Assembly (NCBI GenBank): GCA_011947345.1
Contig: JAAVTG010000531.1
Span: 1,054,001-1,118,000, forward strand
Direction: 5' to 3'
DNA: 64,000 nt
Source: Phytophthora quininea
Lineage: Eukaryota > Oomycota > Peronosporomycetes > Peronosporales > Peronosporaceae
Shown: positions 1 through 13,300 of the stretch, in pieces
How the letters are laid out: each line of letters opens with the position of its first letter
Position numbering within the stretch: position 1 is the stretch's first letter
Notes under the pieces: generated by a model
The model's input: the letters and a program-made list of their open reading frames with translations, nothing else
What the model was told of the DNA's origin: nothing
The model's database searches: none
Position numbers and translations under genes: made by a program

Positions 1-205
1 GCATCCCATGGCAACACAGCGAGTAGATACATGTTCCATGCTAATGGAGCCCATCACTTCACATGAAAAGACAGCAAGTATTCCATTTGATAGGACCTAC
101 ACCAGGCATAACTGCGCTGGGTGGAGGCTCGACCATTTTTGAATTCTCTGTCAATAGCTCAAGCGCGAGGAAGTTCAAGCCGAGGACCAGCACACAGCAG
201 ACGCC

Positions 206-583
206 ATGGGCCGGAGGAAGAAGTCGACCAAGAAGATCCAGACGCGCAAGAAGCAGGTGGTCTCCACCGTGTTCAAGTGTCCCTTCTGCTCGCACGACGA
301 GGCCGTCGAGTGCAAAATGTATGGGCTCCTGCCATCTCCCCCTGTCGAGTCTCCACTGACGCTGTACTTGACCTGACTGTAGGGACCGAGAACGCAACAT
401 CGGCCACTTGTCCTGCCGAGTGTGCACAGAATCCTTCCAGACGCCCATTCACTGTACGTTACAGAGCTGATTACATCCCTGGTATGGAGGGGTTGGTGCT
501 GACCAAGTTGTTACGCAGATTTGAGTGCTCCTATCGACGTGTACACGGACTGGATCGACGAATGCGAAGCGCTTAATGCCTAG
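206..583 (+). CDS. ELF1: Transcription elongation factor Elf1 homolog
   Basis: Spliced product of about 82 residues. Elf1 is a small zinc-binding nuclear protein that associates with elongating RNA polymerase II. The basic N-terminus (MGRRKKSTKKIQTRKK) is followed by the zinc ribbon: CPFC near residues 25-28 and CRVC about 25 residues later, then the typical tail with PIDVYTDWIDECE. Two introns are clear: 319-382 (donor GTATGG, acceptor TGTAG) and 454-518 (donor GTACGT, acceptor CGCAG). Splicing both restores a continuous family-length protein ending at TAG 581-583. The start is the ATG at 206, right before the conserved basic tail. Bases 584-838 hold no supported gene and are probably the facing 3' regions of this gene and the convergent minus-strand gene. 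Confidence 0.93.
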
Positions 584-838
584 TACGAGGAAACAAGTCC
601 ACAGACCAAGAAGCGGCCTCAGTTGTGCTCAAGAAGATTAAGATCACCGACATTCTGGTTGGACCAATTGAGGACACCTTTGGGACGCTGACGCTGCTCC
701 AGGCCCGAGATTGCAGCATGAGGTGGCGCTCGGAAGCGGAAGCAGCAGGACGGAGCTTTAGGTGAATAGACCGGGTGCGTGGCAGACTCATGCCTGCTTG
801 CACCCGTGTGATCTTTGATGAGCTTTGTCTTGTTTGTG

Positions 839-3800
839 CTATGAAGGTCGAGCCGACGGGATTTTCTCGCCGTCCTTCTGCAGGGCGGCGAGCTCCTTCT
901 TCTTCCTCTCTTTCTTCTCGCGACGACGTGCTTCCTCTGCTTCGCGGCGGCGTTTGCGATCCTCTAGCTTGCGGATTCGGGCCGCAAGCAGCTCACGGCG
1001 TCGATCGTGCTCGACCTGGTCCCCACGCTCTGCAAGTTTGTCAAGCTTTCGCTGCTCCTTAACGATAGCGAGCTCCTCGTCGATGTCTCGCAATTTCTCA
1101 GCTTTGCGTTGCTCACGAGCTGCCTCGGCCTTGACTCGCTTCTCCTGGAGTGCGGCTTCTTGTTCTGCTTGAATGCGCTTGGCGTATGCTTCGGGGTTTT
1201 CGAGTTTGAGACGTTCGAGTTCGGCCGCCTCCTCGGCACGCTGTTGCTCTTGTTGTGAGAGTTGAGCTGAGCGTTCGGCCGCTTGACGACGACACTCTGC
1301 TCGGTGCAGAGCGATTTTGCGACGCTCTTCTTCTTGCTGCATGCGGAGACACAAATTCAGCACGCAAGCGTCGAAAATGAAATCGCGACAAAGTGTCGAG
1401 AACGCGGCAAATTCCAGAGGTGGTCTCTCGATGTCGTCCTGGTCTGCATCGTCCTCGAATAGAGTTGGAGCGAGGTGACTCAGCAGGAAGTCGAACACAA
1501 ATTCGTCTAGGAAGTAGGCAACGCGCTGGCGGTGTGTCTCCGGAAGAACTCTCCACAGTTCGGCAAATACAGCTCGAAGACTCACTCGCAACTCTTCCGG
1601 ACCTCGTCGTCGCCTGCGGTGCTTACTGCGTAGCTCTTCCATGCGTGCAGCTTCAGCGAATTGGTGTTTCTCGAAGAGAACTTCCAACGCTGAAGTGAAC
1701 TCGCGGCCGTCCTGAAGATACCGAGATAAAGATGTTACATCTTCGTCGGACTGCGCGCGCATCATGACTGTGTCATCCCAGAAGACAGCGATTCCCATCG
1801 GCACGAAGTCTGTCCACCAAGATGGAAATCGTCGGTACCGGGTCACAGGATGAACAGAGCCCACATTGCCGTCATCAAGAATGAATTCCATCCCAACGGC
1901 GGCTGACTTCACCTCACTACCCGGAGCATTTGCCTCAGTCTCCTTTTCGCAAGTGATTCCTACATGAGCCAAGAGATAATTTTTCCGGGCCACGAGCGAG
2001 TGGGAAAATATGAATCGCTCATTGCGTTGCTTGATAAATGTCGGACATGCTGTTCCATCGAGAGGCATATCGTCGTATGATGGCTCGATATGTGCCGTCA
2101 ACGGACCAACACTGAGGCTGCGGATCGAGAGCTTGGTTTCGTGGTCTTGGAGCAAGGTGTCTAATCCGACCCTCATTCCACCGCTCAGCACAACGATATC
2201 TCGACCGTGGCGTTTAGCCTTCCAGCGAAAGAGCAGCGCCAACAATTGCTCGAGCTGTCGGCGACAAGAAACCCAGTGTTGGTGAATTGACCCCCGATCG
2301 TAAAGTTTCCAGCGACCTGAGATTTCCTCCTGGTCAGGTTTGACACCTGAAAGCACGGCAGTCTCGCGCATTGCATCCACATGTTCAGCATTCGTGAGGA
2401 TCAACGGGAGCTCCATGCAAAGCACAAAGGCAAGTATTGATTTCTTTCGGAGAGCTTTTTCAAGCTGAAGCCACTGCTGTTCGCCGATGATCGCTCGCTC
2501 TTGGCGAGTAAGTGGCGTAAGCAACCGATTGTTGCATGTCACGATATCGTCGGGTGGTGTGCTGCGCATGTCGACCATGAAAAGCCAAACTCGCCGATCT
2601 GGATGAATTGCGCTGTATCGGTGCGAGCATTTTCATGTTTTGCACTTGGGGATTCTAGTTCTGCGCTAGAGGCGTTCTTTTCAATTATTTCGACTGCATT
2701 TTGGGATTGGGTTGTCGATGACTCCAATTCCTTCTCGGTATTCGCAGATTTGCTCTCTTTGGCTTCAAGCGGCTCTAGAGTTTTGCTCTCAGCGGAGGTA
2801 TTACCCTCAGCAGCGTTTGTAGGAAGGGCATTCTCAGGTGTCTTGGATATATATTCAATATCGGGTATGTCGGCAGCGCGACCCTGCATGAGTGAGAGCT
2901 GATAATCTGCAACAACTTGTTTTGCTTCCGAGAGTACCAAGCGGGCTGCCTTTGTGACGAGGACTTCGTGGTTACGGAAAAATGGTGCGATGTCGGCTTG
3001 GGAGCGTAAAAACCAGTTACTGACGTGGGCAAGTGTTTCGCGCACGTTGGGTATGTTCCAGCACAACCGATAGCGCTGTTGCAGACGCTGGCGCACTTTT
3101 CGCCGCAAAAGTGCTTCGAGTGGACCTGTCATATCTTCCGATGTATCAAATGGAGTGGCATCACTTTCAACTAGCCCATCCTCTGCCGAATCCTCAAACA
3201 GCCGAGCCCCGTCGACTTTCCCGGCTCGCTTGAGTTCTCGCCGAACCCATTCAAAGCAATCAAGTGCCGCTTCGTGCATCGGGACTTGGCCACCTAAGTG
3301 GAGAATCGAGTCTAGCCCACACCAAGACGTTTCAACTCGAGCCTTGATTGTTGCCCAGAGACTGTCTGTAGACTGCTCCATCTGCTCTGGGAAGTTTGAG
3401 CTCACAGCCAGAAAAGTACATGCGGTTGGAGAACTCGGAGGAGTGTGGAAGCTCCCACGTCGTTGGTCAGAATTTGCGATGCCATCGAACCGGTAGACGT
3501 ATCGCCGTTCAGGGACAAGCGAAGGTATATGAAATACTCGCGGTTGGTATCGCACCAATGTCTCGGCTACACGGACGTCTCGGTTGTCTAGAATGTCTGT
3601 CACTACGCAGATAACACGTGCGTCTGCGTTGATTTCGAGAAGAATGGGCACCAAGAAATGTTTCTCAACTGGGTCACCAGGATCACCTTCGGCGAGGGTG
3701 CCATTATCTCCTTCTTGAAGGACCCGCGGTGCATCTCCTAGTACCATTCTCCCAATGACGGGGCCAAGAACAGCTTTTGGTAGTGATATTCGTGATGGGA

Positions 3801-6800
3801 AAAAGCGCAGGGACTCGTCGAAGATACCCCGATGAAAATCGGAGATAAAGTGATAGCTGGCAAATGTTCGACAGCGCATAATCGCACGGCTAACGTCAGT
3901 GCTAGGTGGAACTTGCTGGTCTTGTCCTGTTCCTGCCGTATTTTGTCCGCTTGCCACAGGACCAGCAGCGCTGCCTGAAGTTATTGTGATACTTCGATAT
4001 GAGAATCGCTTTGAGAAATAGCCTTTGGCTATCGGTACACTTAGCGTCGTTACTGGTCCAGCGCCTTTCACTTTCTTCTGATCCCGGTGCAGTAATTCTC
4101 GCGACTCACTGATGGAGCCAACGCACGACAGTGTCAGTTTTTCACTTAGTTTCTCATCAGTCACTTCAAAAGCAATAGAGCTGCCCTTCTCGCGACAGCA
4201 GATCACGGACACCTCTCGGCAGACGCGATCTTGGAACTTCCACGCAAACAGTTTATCTAGCAGCTTTACGACCTCTGATCGAAGAGCTGGGAACTGTTTA
4301 GATGATCCACCCCAAGCCATCAGGTCTCCTGAAACCACCAGGACTAGTTGTTGGATTGAATTTCTGGGCTTTGCAGATGCCGCCCGCGCCAACGCCACTT
4401 CTGGTGAAACATTGTCCAGCGCTTCATCGATGACTTTCCACGACGCAGCAGAAAAGAGGTTCACGGTCGTTTCATCTGGAGATTGGACAGCTATTGCACT
4501 GGTTTTGATTGTGTCTGCGGTGCTGCAATATTCGTGAACTTCGTGGCTAATGTTTGCTACAACTACCCGGCAGATCCCATACGTCGTGGCAAATGCAGAC
4601 TTGTTGCCACTGCTTATCGTTCCATACTTCAGCTCCCGTTCGGAGAGATCGACCCACAATTGATTTTGATAGAGCTGCCAGAGCTCGAATGCAAGTCCCC
4701 GCAATATCATGACCACCTTTGAGAGTGTATCGTCTGATAGAGCTGGGTGGCGAGTTTTGTTGATCGCTTCGCGTAAATTGTTGAGATTGAAGTAGAGATC
4801 CGCGTCTTCGTTGAGAAGCATGAGATTGCTGGCATACCCTAGCAATCGCTTCATAGGGGCACCCCCACGCAATGCGGTATTGTTCCTGCATGCGATGGCG
4901 TAGCTCTGATCGTAATCGCTGGGACACCGGGTCCTCATCATTGTGTTGACTATTTTCCATTTGTCCCGCCAGTCGAATCACCAGACTAGTCAGCACTTCG
5001 TCAGCAAAGGCTCGGCTCATATCAATTTGACCACCGAGATGCAGCAGCAATGTGGGGCTTGACAGTGGCTCGGATAGATATTCGTCCTCAAGACAGTGCC
5101 ACGGATTAAAATGGATGTGCTCGTCGTCCGTGCGGTCCCCAAGTGAGTCGCCATTGCGATGACTGGTATCCCCGCGATTTGAACCGTGAAGTAGGGAGTT
5201 CCGTGAGCAAGAATTTGAGGCCATTGAGATATTGACGTGTTTGTCTTGACTGCATCTGTGCTCTGTGGTGGAACAAAGTCTGCAATTGAGTTCCGATTCA
5301 CAACAAGCCACTCGGATGTGAGGGCCACCAACGCAGGAGTCGAAACATATCCGAGCACCCCGTCAGTGCTCTCGAGCAATCCCTACATATTTTAAACGAC
5401 GTGGTCATCAACATTGTCACCGTCAAGAAAAATTTGACAACGCACCGTGAAGCCGATGGCGTACCGGGTGCCCGGTTGAAGCCCCTCCACTTTCATTACT
5501 GTTGGTGTGAATGCCCTCACGCTAGCTGCTGCTGAGCGACTGCACCGATGTCAGTCAGCAGAAGAAATCTTGGACCAGCAAACGACAATAAAAACAGCAG
5601 CAATACGATACCTTTGTGCCGTTGCTGGGTCGGTTAACGTGCAAATGAGGTTTGGCACAGGCCGATCCACCTCGATGAGAATTCTAGCAGTCCTTGATGT
5701 GATACGACCAACCACCGGACCCAAGATAAGTCTGGCGTCGCCATGATTTTGTAGGTAGAATTTCACGTCACTGGATGACCCTAATGGGTGCGGCACAACC
5801 TCCACCATGCAATACTGCTGAGCTCTCATAGCGCCTGGAGGTATGTCGTGGTTGATCGAGTAGCGTCCAGCCACCACTTCCTCTCGAATGTATTGATGGC
5901 GTTCCATCCATAAAGGTGGTGATACGTTTGAGACAGCCCCCAAAACAATGTGCTGGAACGAAAGCCGGGTCTCTTTGTCTGTGATTGTTGTTTTCGATGC
6001 AAAAGCCCCGCTGCAGATAAAAACTACATGAAATCTTGAATGCTACAAGAAAATAAATGTTTGTGAGCACTAAACAAACAATCGAATATTGAACGATGGT
6101 TACCTTTAGCAGTTTGCGGAAGATTAAGCTTATCAACCGAGCTCGTTCTTTCGGATAGAAACTCCACGATGATGGTCCAGACTCGGTTTGATGACTTCGA
6201 TTGTAATCCCACATTTGCTTCATCTCTGCTGCTTCCCTTGTTGTGATATTAGCGGCAGGTCACACATAATGATAACTGTGTTCGTCTGTTCCAGGACACT
6301 TCGATTTTCTTGGGACTCAGTACGCAGCCAAAACTCCAAAGTTCTCCACTGAGAAGTTGTCAACAGCGTTTCTCGACAATTTGCAAATGATTCGGTGTCC
6401 TCCAGAATCGCCTCTGTCGTGTCAATCATTAGTACTGCTATACCTTTCTGAAGGTAGTACACGTATTTGTCGCTTAGTAAAGCATTTTCAGTTCTAACAT
6501 CACCAACGCGTTCGTATTCCCTCAATACCCGGCGGACCTCCTTCACGAATGTCACTGGAACATCTTCATCATAGAGAAGTTGGCGTACAACCCCAACATT
6601 CGGAAACCAATGTGTTCCGCGAGCAAGAAGTTGCTGGTTTGCTGGAGCATTCCAGTGTTGACGAATAGCCTCCCGAATACAATCTTGCAACTTCATTTTC
6701 CTAATAGTAAAGTGATCCTGAACCATTTGAGCGTACTGCCGGCTTATAGTGTGCGCCAGAGCAACTACGCATCCAAGGTGGATAGTCACATCCACTTGAA

Positions 6801-9800
6801 GTGTTCCATTTGGCGGCAATACGTGATCGGCGGCATTTTGAATATATGAAGGCAAAGGATCAACCACCTTGCCATCGTCATGCCTGTAATTCTTCAGTGT
6901 TCCATCCAAAAACTGGTCGTCCGATAAAATCATGACCCGGAAAGCCGGTAGGCACTCTAGCGGTGTCTGCACGACACCAACTCCACCATTTAAGAGACCC
7001 TACAGCAGCCACAAAAAGTTACACAAAATATTTATTTAAAAGCTAAAGCTTTCGCACAGCGTACCCTGAACGACACATCGTAAGTTCTCCCTGGTGTCAG
7101 CTCATTCATCACAAATATGGTTGGTCTGCGAGCGTTAACTCGCTGAACCTCGCAGTATTCTTCAGCTGTCAGGCGATCAATTAGAACACAAGCAATTTCT
7201 CCCTCAGTATCACACTCAATGAGGACGCGAGTGCTTCGAGATGATACATATCCAACTACCGGCCCAAGCTGGCACAGGACATCAACACAACAAGTTAATA
7301 ATCACATTTCAGCTATAAAATTGAAACGACGTACAATCCGATGGATTTCACCCAAACCTGGCAGAACCACAAACTGCGACTGAAATCGATCGTCGGATGA
7401 CAGCGGACGTATTTTACCTGCAATGCTAGATTGGCTGGACGAATTTTGTGAAGCTGTGACCTGCCCGTATTGAGGTCGGCAATCCCTTGCTCCGTGTACG
7501 ATACTCAGGACCTCCGTAGCGTTGTTCGTCTCTAACTGTGAGCATTCTTGAATTCCAACTTTAAGCATCGGGGGTACTCCGAGAAGCGGTCCACAAGCTA
7601 ACTGTGTCAGCGATAGATTCGTGTTGTTGATATTGACGACAGTTTGGCAGTTGCCAACGTCATCCAACGAAAGCACAACGACCTGCCGATTTAGATCGAC
7701 GAGATTCCAATTCACAAGTTCCTGGAGAAGATACCATTGCAGCGATGAATCGACAGTTTTGGGGCGACTTGAAGACGATGGATGCTTCGCTCGAAGGCTT
7801 GTCGTCTCAGCTGCAATCGCTGCAGTGATTATCGGCTTTGTAGTTACAAGTAGTATCGACGAAGCTGATGGAGATGCGCTCAGTATTTCGGCAACTTGGC
7901 TGGTAAACTTTGTTGCTCCATCCTGTGAGTTCCAAAACAACACAGACAGTGAATAGAGTGATGAATTCTGAATGTGCAGCAATCACAAACCTCACTTTGC
8001 AAAGCCAAATCAATGACAATCGGAGCAAATATCGTCTTGGCGTCTAGTGTAAGACATCCCATCCGGTGTTTCTTGGGCCCCCACAGACCCCCGATATATG
8101 ATTGCCAAATGGGCAGGGCTAGCTTTGTAAGATGATGTTGAGCTTTGGTGTATTGCGTTCGTTCAGTGTCAGTCCACCAACAAAATCCACCATAAAGCAC
8201 GCTGCCATTGTTGTCAAAGAACCAATTGGCGTGACTTCGAACGAGGGACCAAATCTCGGGTTTGGAAAAGGCCCTTCGATAAGCTTGCTTGATCATCTCA
8301 AGAACGCGATCGTCTGTGAGATCGCTGGCCTGTATAAAACTCTCGCTTAGTATTTTTCTATTCGGATTGGATAGGACAAACAAACGATACCTCGTCCTGA
8401 ACGCCTTCCAGTAGGCGAAGCATCGTCGTCACTGTAGCTGACGATAGAGTTATCGCGCCAAAATGAACGGTAAGAAGAGGATTCTTGGCCAGGAAACCTT
8501 GCGTCGCCACTGACTGGTAGACTTCAGCTTCAGATGAAAGCAATTTCTCTCGATTGACATCACGGTACTTGCGGTGATTCAGAACTCGGACTTGCCATCT
8601 CGATGTAATAGGCTTCACGTCGTCTTCTTCGTCGACGTCGGTGGAAATATCATTTGTAGTGACTACAGCGACACATTTCTCACGATCACCCTTACAGATG
8701 CCCAAAAATCGCAATATGTACGTAGTGCCAGGTGCCAACTTGGACAGTATGAACAGAGTTGGCTGGTTAGGCTGCAATATTATTTCCTGGGTAGGAACAG
8801 CCCCAGTTTCCATTGACACTACACGGGAAGTATATACAAACGCAAAACACTTGATCGTCGCTAGCATATCCACCTCCAACAGAACATTTGCTGAGGTAGA
8901 CCCAACCTGCAAGACAACAGCGATTATTTCACGCCAGCTATTCAATACGTTGTTTACAGTGTACCTTTCCGACGACTGGTCCGACAAGTACACGAACACG
9001 CTCGGCTTGGTCATCTAGCGATCCAAAGTGCATATCGTTGTAGTATTGGAACGGATCCAACTTCTCTCTGTCGCGATGGTCTCTCAGCGCCGCTTGCATC
9101 CTCCTCACTGCATCACACATAGAAAACAAGCAACTACAGCAATTCTCTCAGCCGCCACTCTTAAACTTGAATATAATGTAGCCGTATACTCACCTGATGT
9201 GCTCGAATACTCGCGCCGGTCTCGGGTGGAACACGCACCACTTGACGAACATGGAGAACGTCATCTTACCGCCATCTTCTAGCTCCACAAAGTCGAACGC
9301 TTCGTAGGCGATGGCTAAAGCATCCATCTCCAACAACTCTTGTCCTTGTTCGTCCTCTGGCAATAGGTTGAGCCTGTTCAGGCCATCGCAGCACGTGCCG
9401 ATGACCAGCGCCAGCTCCGCCTCGACGATTTCGTCCTCTGTGTCCAGATCCACCAGCGCGAATACGAACCGCATCCTGTCGGCCAGCGATCCTTGCGCCA
9501 GCATGGCTGCAGTGGTCAACAGAGTGACTAAATCAACTTTGGGCCTTGCCTTGTCGATGGATTTACACTGGAACGCAGTGAAAAGGAAGTCCACATGGCT
9601 CTGCAGTTCGGGGAACTCCAGTACGCACTCCAGCTCGCGATAGGTGAGCGCCATGCCGCCTTCAACGCCGTCCACGTTCACCCACGTCCGGTAGATGTGC
9701 AGGACCCGCTCCAAGCGGGACAGAGGCAGCAGCGCGTTTAACGCGCGCGTGGTCCATGGCGGATACTCTCCGTCTTCCCAAGATATTAGCCCTGGTGCTG
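839..9800 (-). CDS. Giant EF-hand protein with four degenerate PhoD-like phosphatase modules and a coiled-coil tail
   Basis: About 2,700 residues when spliced. The N-terminal exon (about 9800-9194) has an EF-hand-like region with the loop DLDTEDEIVEAE. Four repeats follow. Each opens with a beta-rich block: GPVVGK-VGSTSANVLLEVD near 8.9 kb, LGPVVGYVSSRSTRVLIECD near 7.25 kb, LGPVVGRITSRTARILIEVD near 5.7 kb and LGPVIGRMVLGDAPRVLQE near 3.75 kb. Repeats two to four then carry a LHLGGQ-like motif. All four carry a hydrophobic block resembling VVLSG-D in PhoD metallophosphatases. The C-terminus (about 1.5-0.84 kb) is a long charged coiled coil. Clear introns include 8907-8964, 7269-7334, 7000-7064 and 6043-6103; 2599-2804 is probable. 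Apparent one-base losses lie at 6235-6237, 5137-5140, 4862-4866 and 4856-4859. Metal-ligand positions look substituted (LHLGGQ for LHLGDQ, LSGGMR for LSGDVH), so it may be non-catalytic. The PhoD assignment rests on motif recall. The true first exon was not located; no in-frame ATG lies in the first visible exon. Confidence 0.6.
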
Positions 9801-10361
9801 ACTTTTATTGAGACACATATGTTTTGAAGGGTACGGTGGGTGATTACGCTCTTCCGACGTAGACAGGCCCGGAATCATTGTTTTCGCGACGGCTTGGGGG
9901 TCATCACTGCAAGACGTGCGCCGCGAAGCTTCCCATGGGGAAGCTTCTCCATGCTTTAGAGCTACTATCGCTGCTGCGGTTTGTGGTCGATGGAGAGAAT
10001 TGCCGACAGCTCTGCTGCGTCTTTAGTATCGCTACTGTCGCGACTGAATATTGCACTGGATGGTCATCCCACTGTGCAATCTGTTGGAGAGACAGCTCCT
10101 TCTCACACTGGAATTGCTGAGCATTGCTCAGTGAGCAACAACCTTGTCTGCTAGAAGCTCTTGCCGTCTCCGCCATCACGTTGTTGTACTGGTCGACGCC
10201 ACCTTTGTCCTAACTAGCTCCAATTGCAGTCGTCGATAGCGAGTTTCCATCCCTTCCGGCCAGATTTTCACTGTCTCCTGGCCCCATACAAATCGTCAGT
10301 CACACACAACAGAAGAAACTTCAAACTCGGCATTCCAGAAAACTCCTTGCGGCCAGCAGCC
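9801..10361. promoter_or_regulatory. Divergent intergenic region between the giant minus-strand gene and the deubiquitinase
   Basis: This stretch separates two divergently transcribed genes, so it should hold both promoters, the 5' leaders and probably the unlocated first exon of the minus-strand gene. A minus-strand reading from about 9951, beginning MEKLPHG, is one candidate leader exon, but its donor would be the weak GTCTTG. No TATA box or repeat is evident. The open frame running into the protease from 10224 has unconserved-looking content before the ATG at 10362. Confidence 0.4.
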
Positions 10362-13300
10362 ATGCGCTCTCGGAAGCCTCTGCGGCGGCTCTTTCGGCGC
10401 CGAGGCACCACCCCGCCCCGCGTTCAGCCTCAGCCCTGCCTCGTAGACGACTGGAGCCTCTCGGAGCTCTTCATGCTGCGGGAACTGACCCACGTGGCCA
10501 TCCACAAGACATCCATCGCCCCGCTGGACCAAGTGAAGCCGCTGGCCCCAGAGAAGGACGAGCGCTCCACCAGCTCCAGCGCCACGACGCAGTCCACCGC
10601 CAGCGACGAGGACTTCAAGCGCCAGGGCCGAGTGGACGCGGCCTTGACGCGCAGCAAGCGGTTCTACTTTGCCACAAGAGCCGACGCCAGACTCAAACTC
10701 AACAACAGGCGGCAGTTTGTGCGGCTCTTCCCGCTGCTTCGAAGGACCTCCAGGGCAGTGCAGAGACTGCTATTTAAGGCCTTCGATACGGACAAGTCTG
10801 GTGCCGTCGAGTTCGACGAGCTCTGCCAAATACTGGGCAAGATCCGACAGGCCAGAGCATCAGTCAAGAAGATGGCGCAGCTAGTGTTTAGCTGGTTCAG
10901 TGAAGAGGATAATTTGCTGGTGGGGGACGTTAAGTTGATAGCCACGACGGTGCTGGAGCTCGGTGGAGAAGTGAAGAAGCAAGAGGGGCAGGGCTTCGAT
11001 CTGGTGGCGTCCATGGTCAAGCTGGTGCTCGGACGAGGCCAGACGCTCGTGTCCAAACAGGATTTCTGTCGGGAGATGAACTGCCAGTTAGGAGAACATG
11101 TACTACACGTGCTGCTGGCACCGTTCGACATCGTGCGAGCGACGATGGACGAGGAGAGTATTTTGAAAGAAGCGATGAACACGCAGTGGAAATCGAGAGA
11201 CACGGCGTACGTCGTGGCCGGTAGCTGGTGGACGCAGTGGCGGCAGTATGTGCAGCCTAACAGCAAGAGAAAGACGGCGAAACCGGATAGGAACAATGCA
11301 GAACAGACTGGGCAACAAGCCGGAGAGCAGCAGCAGCAACAGCAACAGCAACCGCTAAGACTGGATGTCAACCAGTCCCACGAAGCCTCGGAGTATTTCG
11401 CTCGACCAGGACCCATTGCAAATCGCGAGATTTGTGCAGACGAACAGCTTGGGACTCTCCGACCTGGGCTTGTAGAGGGCAAAGACTTTGTTCTCGTGTC
11501 TGCCCCTGTGTGGAGACGACTCGTTCAGGCTTATGGAGGTGGACCGGAATTTCCGCGGCAGATCGTCGAATGCTTTCCAGATGAAGAGTCCATGCCGACA
11601 AGGGAAGAAGATGATGCCAAAGCGGCAGACCCAGGAGGGATATTCGTATTGCTGGGTTCTGGAGGAACTCAACAGACTCATAGATTTCAGGTGGATATGT
11701 ACCCTGTTGTGTTGCAGGTTCGCCTAGCAAGACACGACTCGCGACATGTGTACTTGGTGTATGCAAGGCGATTCCTGGTGAATCGCGACTCATCTCTAAA
11801 GGAGATTGTACACCGTATGGGGTGTTTCCTGGCGTAAACGCACGAGAGGTAACATTGTGGCTGCGTCGGCATCGCTTGCAGTCCTGGACGCGCCTTGAAT
11901 GCAGTCTGGATGCCTCACATGCGTCGTTGGAGGGACTTCAAATCACCAGCGCGCAAGAGTTGCTGGTGGATTTCCGAGCTATGGACATCGATGACGATCT
12001 CGAGAGTGTTGCTCAGCAACTTCGAAAGACTAGTCTTGCGGCGATGCTTCCTCGAGCCCCTTTCAGTGTCACTATGCTGCAGCCTGTGGGCAATGATTTT
12101 GTGAGTTGCCCAAATCGAAGTGTGGACCAGTTCACCAAGACTGGCGACTGGAAAATCTTACGTGAAAGTATGGCCGCCGAGCAAGAGTCCGCGGCTGCAG
12201 CGGCTGCTCTTTCCGCACATGTTGGGGCAGGCGGCGTGCTTGTTGGCCTCGCCAAGCACATGGAGGCGTCAGCAAGAAAGCCAACGCGTGGAAGGCTTGT
12301 TACGCACACTGGACTTCGTGCCACCGGCCTTATCAATATGGGCAATACGTGCTTCATGAACAGTGCGCTGCAATGCTTCGCTCACTCACCAGTGTTCCGT
12401 GAGTACTTCTTATCACACAGATTCGAAGCAGAAGTGAATAAAAAGAATCACCTTGGGAGCCGTGGCGCTGTAGCTGCAGCTTACGCACAACTGCAAAGTG
12501 CTCTTTGGCGTGAACGCGACCAGGGCTATCTCCTACCAGGTCGATTCCGAGACGAATTTACAAGAGTGCGGCACCATTTCCAGGAGACCCGTCAATACGA
12601 TTCGCACGAGTTCATGGTAGCTTTTCTCGATTGTTTGCACGAGGATCTCAATCAGGGCTGCCGAACCATTGGCGCTCAACTTGAAGACGATATCCAAGCC
12701 CAGAGCTCAAAATGCCTAGGCTTCGGGAGTTTTATTGGTGGCGGCGGTGCGTTGGATTGCTCCAATGTAGACTCACACAGATATGAGCCAACGGATTCAA
12801 ATTCTGACGAAGCTCAGGGTGATGCGGCCTGGGGGATGTATACTAGCGTAAACTCGTCTGTGGTTGTGGATCTTTTCCATGGGCAAATGCGCAGCGAGAC
12901 TGTGTGCGCAACCTGTGGCGAGCGGAAGTGCACGTTCGACCCGAACTTATTCTTTAGCCTGCCCATTCCCGAGACGAAATTTGTGCGGGTGGACGTAACT
13001 GTGGTGCTACAAGCACGCCAGCTACCGGGTCGTGACGATGACGATAACAACACAGAGACGGCTTTGCATACTGTTCAACGCGGGTTTTGGTTGCGGCGAG
13101 GGGCAAGTGTTGGCGCGTTGTGTGACCGCATCGCGTCAGTTCACGGTCGCACAAATGGAAACAGGTTTTTACTTGTGGAAATCCGTCGAAATCGCATCAA
13201 ACGAATCGTTGAGGGTGACGAAGTTGTTGACAAACTAGCCACAGTTATCCCCGGCTCACTGGCTGCCTATGAAAGAGCATGGACGATTTCGGAGATCCCT

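Noticed and set aside
2539..2578. A separate gene starting at the ATG 2578
   Set aside because: The sequence around it (DRRVWLFMVDMRS) aligns with the middle of a repeated module and continues upstream in the same frame past the ATG, so it is internal to the large gene.
5017..5379. Intron spanning about 5140-4866 to explain the frame change in the third PhoD-like module
   Set aside because: It would remove the conserved LHLGGQIDM block that the other modules retain; missing bases in the flanking C and G runs explain the shift better.
10664..11482. Long minus-strand frame of 272 codons
   Set aside because: It is exactly antisense to the ubiquitin protease; its Ser/Cys-rich content is the shadow of Gln/Ala-rich codons on the coding strand.
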